This document shows, piece by piece, positions 17,054 to 28,300 of a DNA stretch of 45,699 nucleotides. Below the pieces are notes generated by a model that was not told the origin of the DNA, searched no databases, and saw nothing but the letters and a program-made list of their open reading frames with translations. This DNA comes from a virus: positions 1 through 45,699 of IMG/VR virus record IMGVR_UViG_3300035157_000332. One strand, 5' to 3'. A program made the position numbers and the translations under genes. Each line of letters opens with the position of its first letter. Positions within the stretch are counted from its first letter, which is position 1.

Positions 17054-17261
17054 TCTTCTTTGCTGGTGGTGGTAGTTTTCCACCATTAGCCGCAAGTTCA
17101 TCTGGATCAGGAGATTCCAGAAGATCTAGTGTTTCCAATCCACCAATAATTTTGATTCTATATTCTTTCAGTTCAGTGAGACTCTTTTCCTGTGTGGTGA
17201 TTTTAGTCTCTGTCTCACCTAATTGTCTTGTGAGTTCAGATCTTATTTTACTTGCTTCCAT
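17046..17261 (-). CDS. Small coiled-coil protein (71 aa)
   Basis: The first 40 residues (MEASKIRSELTRQLGETETK, then SLTELKEYRIKI) have heptad-like spacing of Leu, Ile and Val and are highly charged, predicting a helix or coiled coil. A Pro/Gly/Lys-rich tail (LPPPAKKTK) follows. The family is not recognised. It lies between the tail-assembly-chaperone-like gene and the Ig-like gene and has its own late box, so it is a late protein, perhaps a fibre assembly factor. No SD stronger than GGA-like sequences is visible. Confidence 0.7.
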   Translation of the reverse strand: MEASKIRSELTRQLGETETKITTQEKSLTELKEYRIKIIGGLETLDLLESPDPDELAANGGKLPPPAKKTK

Positions 17262-17279
17262 AACAAATCATTAAAATAT

Positions 17280-17287
17280 TATTTATG
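17280..17287 (-). promoter_or_regulatory. T4-like late promoter box
   Basis: The minus strand reads CATAAATA, a NATAAATA core that contains the TAA stop of the chaperone-like gene. It lies about 19 bases before the ATG at 17261. Confidence 0.6.
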
Positions 17288-17696
17288 TTGGCTTTGTGGG
17301 CCATGAAACGTCAGTAATTCCAGTAGTAGTAGTTGATATATCAGTATTAGCAGGAAGATCTCTCAATTCTTGTCTATATGTTTGCCACTTAGTTTTAATT
17401 GCATCTGGCACATCACCTTGTTGTGTCCAATCAGTTGTGTTCAACAATGCATTTCTTTCTGCTCTCAGATTTTCAAACTTTTCTTCATCAGTTAGAACTC
17501 TAAGTAATTTTTGAGTTGTGAAACTAGTACCATCATGCTCATCACCAATATCTACAAGGGCATGTTGTTCCACCTCTACTTTAGTTTGACCAGCAGGAGC
17601 AGGCCAGTCAACAGGTGCTTTGACAATATTGACTACCTTCCCACCTTCAATTAATGCATATCGTTTTGCATTAGGATCTGTTAAATCGTTAATCAT
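17283..17696 (-). CDS. Tail fibre assembly chaperone-like protein
   Basis: The C-terminal half (LRAERNALLNTTDWTQ, GDVPDAIKTKWQTYRQELRDLP) is the signature of the phage tail assembly chaperone family: RN-LL-TDWTQ followed by W-YRQ-LRDLP. The N-terminal half (AKRYALIEGGKVVNIV, a segment around WPAPAGQTKV, then DIGDEHDGTSF) is the beta domain that usually precedes it. I chose the ATG at 17696, one base after the TAA of the fibre gene, giving 137 aa. An in-frame ATG at 17726 would add 10 residues and overlap the fibre gene by 29 bases; neither start has a strong SD. Its place directly after a long fibre ending in a Gly-rich tip fits a chaperone for that fibre. Confidence 0.8.
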   Translation of the reverse strand: MINDLTDPNAKRYALIEGGKVVNIVKAPVDWPAPAGQTKVEVEQHALVDIGDEHDGTSFTTQKLLRVLTDEEKFENLRAERNALLNTTDWTQQGDVPDAIKTKWQTYRQELRDLPANTDISTTTTGITDVSWPTKPT

Positions 17697-17697
17697 T

Positions 17698-20600
17698 TTA
17701 GAATTCGTAAATTGTACATATACCATCTATGGCAGTGCCACCCTGAGCCCAGTTACTATTGTTACTAGCAGCACCAGAAGCACCACGACCCCAGTTAGAA
17801 CCACCTGATGCAGGAGATACTGGGAATCCAGGTCTTCCACCTTTACAAGTGCTACTGCCCTCTACAGCATGACCATTGGATCCATCCATACCACGCATAA
17901 CAGCAGTAGTGTCACCATCATATGTAACCCAAGTACCATTACCTGGACCACCACCATCACCACAGACAGTGCTTATTCCATGGAAGATACTACCATTACC
18001 ACCTTGAGCAGATAGGGAAGGACCAGTTCCTCCTGATCCTGGACTGAAGGTACTACCACCTCCATTACCACCATTACTTATACCAGATGCAGGACTAGAT
18101 CCAGCAGAACCGATACTCCAACTCATTGTTCCAGTACCCATTTCTGATTTACTATAGAACCACATGACTGCACCGCCACCACCGCCACCACCAGTGGCAA
18201 CACCTTGAGTTGAAGTTCCTAGAGCAACACCTGCTCCTCCACCTGCTCCAACAACAATAACTAACCAACCATTAGCATTACTGTTAATAGACAGTGTACC
18301 AGATGATGCAGATTGATGGACTCTGTATACACCTGCTGAACCACTACCACCAGATCCACCTGTAATACTAGTGATTCTACCATAGGTATCAACAGTTATT
18401 GACGATGGTGTTGCATATGTTCCTGACGAAACTCCACTGGAAGATAGACTTAATGATCCTGAAGTTGTTACAGTACCACTCAATCCTGTGCCACCTGAAA
18501 CACTAGTAACAGTACCACTACCAATAGTAACTGTTTGATTAGTCCAATAAGAACCATTCCATCTTAAGAACTGATTAGTTGAAGGTGATCCTGATATAGT
18601 TACATCTTGAAGATCTCCAATAACAGAACTACTCAAATCAGTACTTGGAGTAATCCAATTTAATGAAGTACCAGTACTTGAAAGTACCTGACCAGCAGTA
18701 CCTTTATCACCTTGAGCATCTTTTATTACACCATTAATCTCTATGCCATCGGCATGTGTTTTTAATTTCCACGTTCCTCCATGGAATAAATCAACACCAG
18801 CACCATCATTACAGAAGACATAATTGGTTCCAATCATATCTGCTATCTTTATGTTGCCATATGCTTGAATATGTAATTCTTGACTATCAGCAGCATTTTG
18901 TATAGCATAGATTCCTGTTTGGTTCCTTAGACAAGTAGAAGATCCATTATGGAATGCTTCCCAGTCACCATCTGTTCCAATCATAATATGAGCATCAGTA
19001 CCAGTTGTAGTACTATCACGTGGCATTATTATTTGTCCATTTACAAACAACTGATCAGCTGACTTATCCCATGTAAACTTAGGATCACCTGCTAAAGCAT
19101 CATTGTCATTAAATTGAACCTCTGTGTCATTTCCACCAGCACCAGCACCACTAGCATCCGCTTGGTTAGTCCACTTGCTAGTAGATTGATCCCATTTGAT
19201 TACTTGACCAGCAGAAGGGGAACCAGTAATAACAACATCAGATAGATCTGCAAGAACTGTTGTAGTATCTAAGAAATCACTTAAATCTGGTGGAGTATAT
19301 GTGAATACACCGTTTGTATTATTATATGAAATAGAACCATCACCAGATGCTGTTCCTTCACTACCTACAGAAAGTGAACTTAATGTTAGAGCATTTGACC
19401 ATGCTACACCTGTTACTGTAGAAGTTAGAACCTGACCAGATGAACCTGTGTTAGTACCATCATTGATAGTAGCACTAGACAAATCTAGTTTTGATGCAAC
19501 TTTAACACCATTAGCATCATTAATGGTTAATTGAGTACTTCCTGTTCTGTTTTTAACTACAACCTTACCACTAGCACCACTACCATACAGGATGTTTAAA
19601 CCATTAGCACTAGCATCATCTATAAATGATGTACCACCAGATGCTGTAGTATGACTAATATACAATCTAGGTGCATATGATCCACTGTCTCCACCGAAAC
19701 AAGCACCACCAGTATAGAAATCTACATTTGCAGATTGACAATCTAAATTACCACCTAACTGTGGAGAAGTATCTTCTACAACATTATCAAGACCACCTGA
19801 TGCAACAGTTCCATTTATCCAAGCTGTACCACTCCATTTCAATACTGAATTAATTGCTGGTGATCCTGTTATAGTTACATCATCAAGTTCTCCCATAGAG
19901 AGACCAGTTATGTAACTACTAAGATCTGGAGGAGTATATGTGAATACACCATTTGTGTTGTTGTATGCAAGTCCACCACCACCTGAAGCAGTAGCATTAG
20001 AACCAACAGAGAATGCTGTTAGGTCTGTACTTACAGCAGAAAGATCAGGAGGAGTGTATGAGAACACACCATTTGAAGTGTTGTAAGATAACGCTGCTGT
20101 ACCTGCTGTGTTAGTGGTTACAGAAAGATCTGTTAATGATATACCAGAACCACCTGTTGCTGTTTGGTCAGCAGCAGCAATCCATTTAGATGTACCAGCA
20201 TCCCATTTCAATACATGTCCATCAGTAGGTGTTCCAGCATTAACGTCAGCAAGATCGTTGAGGTTCTCAGAACTAATGTCTATTGAAGTTAGATATGTAC
20301 TACTATCAACAGAACCATCTGCCTTTAAGAATTGTGATGATGTTCCGCTTGTCTTAACAAATTTGTTACCAGTTATATCACCAGTGGATCCATCAATCTG
20401 TGCTCTCCATACGTTAGTAGCGAGGTTACCAATATTAAGTCCAACACCATCAGCAGTATTAATTCCAACACCAGAAGCAGCATTTAAACTGATAGCATAA
20501 CCTCCAGCATTTTGTACATCTAAACGAGCAGCACCGCTACCACCAGTAAAGATAGTTGTTGAAACATTCGTTGTTGCTCCATTACTTGTAACGTCCTGAA

Positions 20601-22191
20601 GATCTGCTGTCTCAGTATATTCAGTTAGATAACCAGATAGATCTGGAGGTGTGTATGTTAGTACACCTGTACTATCATCATAGGATATACCACCATCTCC
20701 AGACGCAGCACCTTCTACACCAACAGAAAGATCTGTCAACTGAATAAAGTTACCTACAACTGCTGGACTGAATGTGAATACACCAGTTATATTATTGTAT
20801 GAAAGTGCTCCACCACCAGTAGCAGTACCATTAGCACCTACAGAAATATCTGTTAATGCTATACCTTCTCCTCCTCCACCTGCACTAGAAGCATTTACCC
20901 ACTTACTAGTAGCAGCATCCCATTTAATAGTTTGTGTATCTTGTAAAGACTGAATATTAACATTGGCAAGATTATCTAAATCAAAATCTAACCAATCAAG
21001 ACCAGCAGCTCCATTAGCACCTAATACCTGTCCTAATGTTCCTTTATCACCACTAGCATCCTTTATAGTAGTACCAGCATAGAAGTACAGACAATTATCT
21101 GATTTATCCCAAACAAGATCAGCAGTACCACCCTTAAATGTAGCATCACCATCAGTAGTTGATCCATCAGAAGTGACAGTACCAATAACATTTAATCCAG
21201 TAGATGCCAATTCAACTACTGTAGTAGATCCAGAAATCCAATTGAGAGTAGTTGATGTTATATCAATGTTACCAGGACCACTATTAGGTTCAGAAATAAT
21301 ATCAAGCTGTCCTTTCTTCTCCTTAAAGATTGACGTTGTACCATCATGATATAACTGGATATCATCATGACTTCCTAATTTTAGTCTATTATCACTAGCA
21401 CCTGAACTATCACCAAATTCAATAATCTTATCATTAACATCAAGATTACCACCAAGTTGAGGTGTGGTGTCTTCAACTATATTATTAATTCCTGATGCAC
21501 CACCATCATCGGCAATAACAAATGAAGATGCTGAAGCATCATATTTAAGTATCTTACCATCTGCTACTCCAGTTGTATCAACATCACTATGATCATTAAT
21601 GCTATGAGTTGGTAATGATGTTATAAAGTTTGATAGATCTGGTGGAGTATATGTAAATGTACCTGTAGCATTAGCATATGATAAAGAACCACCACCATTA
21701 GCAGTGTTAGTAGTAACAGAAAGATCTGATAATGCTACGTAGTTACTTACATCCTGTGGTGTGAATGTGAATACGCCAGTTAAATTATTATATGAAAGTC
21801 CTTGATTACCAGCTGGCATCTGAGTAACAGAAAGATCTGTTAAAGCAATCCAGTTAGAAGAGTTATCTGTTACTACACTATAATTTCCAGCACCATCAGT
21901 CTTCATCAGACCAGCAGTAGTGAAGTCTGCATCCTGAATAGCGTCACCAATTGATGTTATAAAGTTTGATAAATCTGGTGGAGTATATGTCAGTACACCA
22001 GTAGTATTATCATAAGTTAAGTTAGCAGTACCTGCATTAAGTTTGGTAACTGATATATCAGTCAGTTCGATGAAAGTAGAGTTCAGAGTCGTCTGATTCG
22101 TCACAAACGTATCAAACTCAGACCCTATCTGGTTTATCTTTTGCCTTTGAACTTCAAAGGTATCAGTCTTATTAACTACTATGGCTGCCAT
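17698..22191 (-). CDS. Long repetitive tail fibre with C-terminal glycine-rich domain (1497 aa)
   Basis: The N-terminus MAAIVVNKTDTFEVQRQKIN is followed by eight diverged copies of a module: (A)LTDLSV, about 10 Gly/Ala/Thr residues, LSYNNTTGVFTYTPPDLS-like strands and a short linker. Between them are blocks of the type VLKWDAGTSKWI and IMIGTDGDWEAFHNG, typical of shaft repeats of cyanophage fibres. Residues about 1287-1497 form a glycine-rich domain (NGWLVIVVGAGGGAG, then TGGGGGGGAVMWF, GGNGGGSTF, CKGGRPGFP, AIDGICTIYEF). It is related in layout to the three Cys-rich proteins at 423-3227 but has only a few Cys. It is likely the distal host-binding fibre, with the Gly-rich tip as adhesin. It overlaps the upstream 72-aa gene by 20 bases. 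Confidence 0.9.
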   Translation of the reverse strand: MAAIVVNKTDTFEVQRQKINQIGSEFDTFVTNQTTLNSTFIELTDISVTKLNAGTANLTYDNTTGVLTYTPPDLSNFITSIGDAIQDADFTTAGLMKTDGAGNYSVVTDNSSNWIALTDLSVTQMPAGNQGLSYNNLTGVFTFTPQDVSNYVALSDLSVTTNTANGGGSLSYANATGTFTYTPPDLSNFITSLPTHSINDHSDVDTTGVADGKILKYDASASSFVIADDGGASGINNIVEDTTPQLGGNLDVNDKIIEFGDSSGASDNRLKLGSHDDIQLYHDGTTSIFKEKKGQLDIISEPNSGPGNIDITSTTLNWISGSTTVVELASTGLNVIGTVTSDGSTTDGDATFKGGTADLVWDKSDNCLYFYAGTTIKDASGDKGTLGQVLGANGAAGLDWLDFDLDNLANVNIQSLQDTQTIKWDAATSKWVNASSAGGGGEGIALTDISVGANGTATGGGALSYNNITGVFTFSPAVVGNFIQLTDLSVGVEGAASGDGGISYDDSTGVLTYTPPDLSGYLTEYTETADLQDVTSNGATTNVSTTIFTGGSGAARLDVQNAGGYAISLNAASGVGINTADGVGLNIGNLATNVWRAQIDGSTGDITGNKFVKTSGTSSQFLKADGSVDSSTYLTSIDISSENLNDLADVNAGTPTDGHVLKWDAGTSKWIAAADQTATGGSGISLTDLSVTTNTAGTAALSYNTSNGVFSYTPPDLSAVSTDLTAFSVGSNATASGGGGLAYNNTNGVFTYTPPDLSSYITGLSMGELDDVTITGSPAINSVLKWSGTAWINGTVASGGLDNVVEDTSPQLGGNLDCQSANVDFYTGGACFGGDSGSYAPRLYISHTTASGGTSFIDDASANGLNILYGSGASGKVVVKNRTGSTQLTINDANGVKVASKLDLSSATINDGTNTGSSGQVLTSTVTGVAWSNALTLSSLSVGSEGTASGDGSISYNNTNGVFTYTPPDLSDFLDTTTVLADLSDVVITGSPSAGQVIKWDQSTSKWTNQADASGAGAGGNDTEVQFNDNDALAGDPKFTWDKSADQLFVNGQIIMPRDSTTTGTDAHIMIGTDGDWEAFHNGSSTCLRNQTGIYAIQNAADSQELHIQAYGNIKIADMIGTNYVFCNDGAGVDLFHGGTWKLKTHADGIEINGVIKDAQGDKGTAGQVLSSTGTSLNWITPSTDLSSSVIGDLQDVTISGSPSTNQFLRWNGSYWTNQTVTIGSGTVTSVSGGTGLSGTVTTSGSLSLSSSGVSSGTYATPSSITVDTYGRITSITGGSGGSGSAGVYRVHQSASSGTLSINSNANGWLVIVVGAGGGAGVALGTSTQGVATGGGGGGGAVMWFYSKSEMGTGTMSWSIGSAGSSPASGISNGGNGGGSTFSPGSGGTGPSLSAQGGNGSIFHGISTVCGDGGGPGNGTWVTYDGDTTAVMRGMDGSNGHAVEGSSTCKGGRPGFPVSPASGGSNWGRGASGAASNNSNWAQGGTAIDGICTIYEF
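19270..22060 (-). repeat. Eight-copy TPPDLS coding repeat of fibre shaft
   Basis: Eight copies of a coding motif around G-V-F-T-Y-T-P-P-D-L-S occur at roughly 21.98, 21.76, 21.64, 20.77, 20.65, 20.06, 19.93 and 19.28 kb. Two are degenerate (FTFTPQDVS, FTFSPAVVG). Spacing is irregular because unrelated shaft blocks separate them. Confidence 0.75.
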
Positions 22192-22390
22192 CGGACTTTA
22201 TCAATTGTTTTAAGAGGGTCTTGAGTTCATGTAGTTCACTTTTAACATAGTCCAATTCATGCTCCATATTACGGTACTTGTTTCTGGATGCTTTATATTT
22301 GGCGAAGGAAGACCTGTCAGTATTTATTATTGCACCTGTATTTACATCACGATATAGATGGTCTTCATTCTCAACTTTCAAATGATTCAT
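22172..22390 (-). CDS. Small coiled-coil phage protein (72 aa)
   Basis: The N-terminus (MNHLKVENEDHLYRDVNTGA, then IINTDRSSFAKYKASRNK) is of a type I associate with T4-like cyanophages. It is followed by a heptad-patterned helix (MEHELDYVKSELHELKTLLKQLI). One base separates its start from the TGA of the 2701-aa gene, and its 3' end overlaps the fibre gene by 20 bases, so the three are co-translated. Its function is unknown; a linker or assembly factor between baseplate-associated protein and fibre is a positional inference. Confidence 0.8.
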   Translation of the reverse strand: MNHLKVENEDHLYRDVNTGAIINTDRSSFAKYKASRNKYRNMEHELDYVKSELHELKTLLKQLIKSDGSHSS

Positions 22391-22391
22391 A

Positions 22392-25300
22392 TCAATAAGA
22401 TGCTACTGCCCTCATATCTTGAATCTTAGGAACGAATGCAGGATTATTAGATTTCATAACAATCTTAATTGCATAAGAAGAAAATTCAGGTAGATTTTCT
22501 ATGCTGTAAGATAGTTCTTGATATGATGATTGTTTCTCTGTAATACCACTAATAGAATTTTCAGAAGAAGCAATAGTATCAACATCAGGTTCACCTGAAG
22601 TATTGAAATAAATCCATTCAATATCTTCGAAGTTTTCCTGTGAGGAAGACTTCTTGAGTTTATAAAGTATCTGTAAATTCTTAGTATCAGTTACATTAGC
22701 AGTAAGTTTTACATCAATAGATGTAGCTGGATTTTCAATAGAAATCTCTTTAGTGACATATTTAGAAATTCCAGAACTATTCTTAGACTGTAATTCAGAA
22801 ATAAAGTCAATACCATCAGAATATGATACATGAGAGACTTCAATGAAACTTGCTTCATCTACTGGTTGATTTGGATATGAAATCAAATCACCAACTCTAA
22901 AGATATCATTCAACTGATCATCTACATTAGCATTTCTATCAAAACTACTACTATCAATAAGTCTTCCAGTATAATCATTATTAATTGGTTGCTTATCATT
23001 AACAGTAGTTAATTCACCAGACTTAGTATTCCACAATACTATCTTACCAGAAATCTTATTGTCATATGTTTGAGCTGGAACTGATGGGTTCCTTGCAGTT
23101 ACATATGTTGGAGGTGTAGTAGTATTTGGTATATCAAACTCAAACTTAGTAAGACCACCTGTTCCAACTTTAATATCACCAGCAAAAGTATCACTACTAA
23201 ATGTTAATACTTCTCCAGCAACAAATGTATTAACAGTTGTTATTTTAACAAACACAGTACTACCATCAACCTTGACAATAGTTCCTTCTGCTTTAGATGT
23301 AACACCAACAATAGTTTGACTATCATTGATTATTTCAGCACCTTGTAGACCAGAAGCAGTGAATGAATACACAGGCAAGAAAGTTACAATTTGATTCCTT
23401 CTACCATAACGATCCTCCGAACCTGTAGCAGATTCAATACGATTAGTAATAGTCTTGACAGATGCTCTTGAAAGATCAATAACTGGTGAAAGATGAGTGA
23501 CAGTACTTGATAGATCAAGTTTATAAAGTAATGAATTATCAATACCATTAGCAGTTTCATTAATCTTAGAAGCAACAATCTTCTGATTAATGAAATAGAA
23601 GTCTTCATTTAAGAAAGTCTTCTCATAATCAGTTTGTGAGTATGATACAAAGGTTCCAACATTATCATCTATTGGTGCAATATTTGTAGTCTTAACAAAA
23701 CTATCAATTTTAGTTTGACTGAAAGTTAAGTTAGATACAGAAGCAAATACCTTTTCAAACTTTCTATTGTATGTCGCTAGTACATTTGTACCACCACCAA
23801 AGGAATTACCAGATGCCCTACTAGCTCCAGTGATGTTATAGTAATCAACACCAGTATTAGAAACCTTATAAAGATTGCTGTTTAGTGAGGAAGCAGTTAC
23901 ACCACCAACATCAACTGCATTCTTGAAGTAAACCCATGACTTATCAAGATCAAAACCATTGTCTCTATGGTTAACCTTAACAACATAATTGTTATTCTTG
24001 AATAGTGTTGATGTAGCAGTAGTATTTGCTTCTGCATTAGTTTCAATAGGATGATGGTCAAGTGCTTCAAATCCTAGATCAGCATTGGAAAGTAGTAAAC
24101 TTGCAGTTCTACTAATATCAAACTCTGCACGATTCAATACAAACTTAACATCTTCAAATATATCCTCAGTCCAATCACCTGTGTTCTGTGATCTGAATAG
24201 AGATCCCAAAGATGGTTGAGTTGTAACAATTTGACTAGTAGCAATTTCAACTCCACCTAATTGAGAAGACCATAATTCATAATCAACTGAGTCTGTCTCA
24301 ATAGCAAGAGCATATTCAGTATCGTTCTCAAGATATACAGGGAAATCAAATTCAAACTTAGTAGGAGTTATAGATTGTGTTTCTCCTTCTACATCAGTAG
24401 CAACACCCATTCTAACTGCTGGTGTATCAATAGTAATTTGAGATTCAATTACAGCACCAGCATTACCAGATCCTGTTCCTCTAAGAACAATAGATGGTGG
24501 TTCAGTATAACCAGAACCAGAAAGTGTCATCTCTGCATCATATACAAGACCCTGTGAAACTCTAACTGTAGCAGTAGCATTACCACCACCAGGAAGTTGT
24601 GGACTTTCAATAGTGATAATAGCAGAATCATATCCACTACCTGTATTGACAACATTCAATTCAGTTACACGACCAGAATCCTTAGCAATAGTTAATGTAA
24701 ATTCTGTATTGTTAGCATTATTTGCTTGTGTAATAGATGTAACGTTTAATAGTTCATCTTGTACAAAGTTCTTACCGTTGTTGTTATCCAAGACAACTGT
24801 ATACACCTGATCATTCGTGAGTGTATACAAACCTGTTGTACTAGCAACAATCTCAATATTATTCTTATCAATTACCTTACTGATAGGACCAGAGGCATTT
24901 GATTTAGATCCAGTTACATTTTCACCTTTAGTAATCGTAAGTGTATCACTTGCGACTACTTTTAAGAATGTCTCTGGTGTCAATACCTTTTGAGTACCAG
25001 GAACAATGTTCTTACCTGGCTTTCCACTAACAACATCAGTTAGATAAACTCTTAATGGAATATTATCACTCTTCTTATTGAAGAATAGATCTAGACTTGT
25101 TACAAATACACCACCTTCAAACCCATCAACCAAGAATGTTTGAGCGAATGGATTTGGTCTTATAGGATTCTGTGTATTACTTCCTACAATCTGTGTACCT
25201 TCATTTGCTTTAAAGAATGCAGGTCTTGTAGATATAATAGAAGAAGGATTCTCAGGTACTATACCAGTAGCATAGAATTTTACTTCAGCGAATGTCTCTA

Positions 25301-28300
25301 CAGACTCTGTTTCGGCATCAGTTGAACTAGATGTAAATCTGATTGTCTTAACACCTGTGCTGAACCTTAATTCATCAGCATCTGTATCATATGATACAGT
25401 ATCGACACTACCAGACCATACAGCATTCTCTCTAGGTGGATTACCAGCAGGAATAAGGATAACACCACTAGCATTACCATTATTATCTGTAGTAATAGCA
25501 CCATTAAATGCTGATAATGAGTTAGCAGCAATACCAGTATACTTAAGGTCAGGATTTACCCATCTAGCAATATCTCTACCTTCCATAAAGACATAAACCC
25601 TTGTATTTGGTTTTAGTCTATTAATTTTAAATTTAACAGGAATACTTCTAGCAAAGTATGATAATGATGTAGCAACAACATTTGATCCTACACCCTTAGT
25701 TACTAGTCCCTTACCAACTTCATTGTTTTGTGGACTAATATTTGAAGATGTACCTACACTAGCAGTAGCAACATTAGAATCTGCAATACTAGAGTTAACT
25801 TCAGCAAATGATCCAATATTATAGAATGCTTGGTTAGCACCTAACCAATTAACTTTATATGAATTATAAAGACTTGAGAATGCTTCTTTTAAGTTTTCCT
25901 TAGCAAGGAAAATAGAATATAGATTAGTGTTGTTATCTGTCACCAAAGGTTCAACACTGCTGTCATACCAAGAATCTACATTAGGACCAATAAAGGAATC
26001 ACCAACATATTGGAGAACAACAAATGGGTTAGGATTAACTGTCTTAGTAGCAAAGTTGTTTCCTAGTAATTCTAATTCGTGATATGGTAGAGTAACTACA
26101 TCACCAGACTTCTGATATCCAGAAACAGATCTCTGATCATCTCTAGTATTAACTTCAACTAGATCAATAGAGTCTTCTTTTGCCTGTGAACGCAATACAG
26201 ATTGTTGTGTATCAATAGAACACTTATAATCTAATGACTTTAAGGATCCAATCCTATGAGTCTCAAAATTGTCCACAATGAAACCACTCTTAAAGCGATT
26301 AACACCAGCAGAATCAGTGATCTGCATATTCAGTGCTTGTTGCTCAAGAATGCTTAACGTTGTGTAATATTCTAGTCTCTCAATACGTTTCTCCAACTTA
26401 CCAATGTCACGCATTGTGTAACGACGATTATCAACTGGAGTAATTCTTACATCCTTACCTGTCTCTGTGAAAGCAGGGATGTACATATAATACAATGCAA
26501 TAGCATCACTAATAACATCTGGTTTAGATGGGTTGAGTGATGAATTACCTTGTTTAATAATGAATTGACCTTTCTTATTCAAGAACAATCCATCAATCCT
26601 ATCAAGATATTGTGTCTGTGTGAATGAGAATGTATATTCTAATCCAACATCAGGAGCAGGAGTACTAGAAACAATACCACCAGTTCCAGTGAATGATCTA
26701 GCATTAGGTGCAGACAACAATGATGTATTCTGATATCCACCTATGATTGCATTGTTATCTACTTTAGGTCTAAAGTCTAGAACATCCTTAAGTGATATCT
26801 TACCAAGTACAGGTGAGTTAAATGATGGAATCTCTTCAGAACCAACACCAGCTTCATGTAAATATGAATCTACTGTAATAAAATCTCCAGAAGTATGGTC
26901 AAAGTAATCAAAAGCAATTACTAACTGACCTGTTGGTGCTTCGAAACCTGGTTTAATGACAAGTCTAGAGATATCATATATTGTGTCTCTTTGACCATCG
27001 TCAAATGTAAACCTATTAGTAACATCAGTACCAGTAACTAGGTTACCTGCTTTATCAACTACAGGAGGTGTTGAAGTAGATCCTTCATAGACATACCTCA
27101 AGTTAAATGCATCAGCATAACTGTATACATCTAAAGACTCTGTATCGTAATCTCTACCTCTAAAAGGTATAATTTTATCTCCAAGAGCTTCAACAATGAT
27201 TCTCTTGTTTAAATTTGCTGTCTTAAGTCTTGGTTTTGCTTTAGTAACTTCAAGAGTAGCAGTTAACTTAAGTGTTGGATATGTCGTATAGGATGCAGAT
27301 CCAAAATAGTTTGCAGGTAGATTCAACTTAACACTACCAGATGTCAAACCACTAGCAGCATCAGTAGATGCCTTTATCTCAACTTGATCTGAAGTAATAT
27401 AAACTACATCACCAGCAGCAACGTCAGGAGCATCTCCTGGATCAAGTACTGTAATTAAGAAGTTGCTTTCACTAAATGATACAAATCTTTGAGTTCCAAA
27501 TGGGAGTTGAGCAGCAAAAGTAATAGCACCAGAACCACCAGAACCAGTAGATATAAAGTCTCTTCTGAGATAGTAGGTAATCTTGGAATCATCAGGAGAT
27601 GCAACAATAGAACTTATCTGATTAGAACCAGTCTTATAAAGTAAAGTTCCTTGATTGAAATTCTCAATAGATGGTCTTACTCTAACAACACTAGCGTTAG
27701 TAACATCATTAGGTAATGATCTATCTAAGTAGATCCTTGATTTATATACACCAGCAGGTTTAGTAGATTGTTGTACAACACCTCTTACAAGATTTCCAGT
27801 ATCATCTGTAAACTGAACTAAATCTCCATGAATAACAAATGTTGTTGCATCTCCACCAAATCCTGTACACTCAATATACTTTCTTCCTTTGTTTCCACTG
27901 AAAGTAAAATCAGTTACTGAAACAACCTCAGAATACTTCTCTTTACTAATCTCAATATCTGCTGTGAATGTATTAGCATTACCAGATCCAAATTGAGAGT
28001 AGAATGATTTAACATTCTGTGGAGTATATGTTGTAACAGCATTTCTTACCAATACTGGAGTTACAACTGCTTGACTAGTAGCATTAGGATCAACAATTTC
28101 AACTAATGGTGGTTGTGAGTATTCAACTAAAGCAGCATCTCTATCAACAATAGAAACTCTCCATACTAACTGATCACCACTAACATCAACCTTTATTTTT
28201 GAATTATCATACTCAACACCATCAACTCTAATAGTAGCATCAAGTGCATGATTTGCTCCTCTACTATTAACAACAAAATGTGATATGGTATTGTCTTTAG

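Noticed and set aside
19270-22060. Regularly recurring short repeats that could suggest a CRISPR-like array
   Set aside because: They are diverged coding repeats within one open fibre gene with irregular spacing and synonymous variation.
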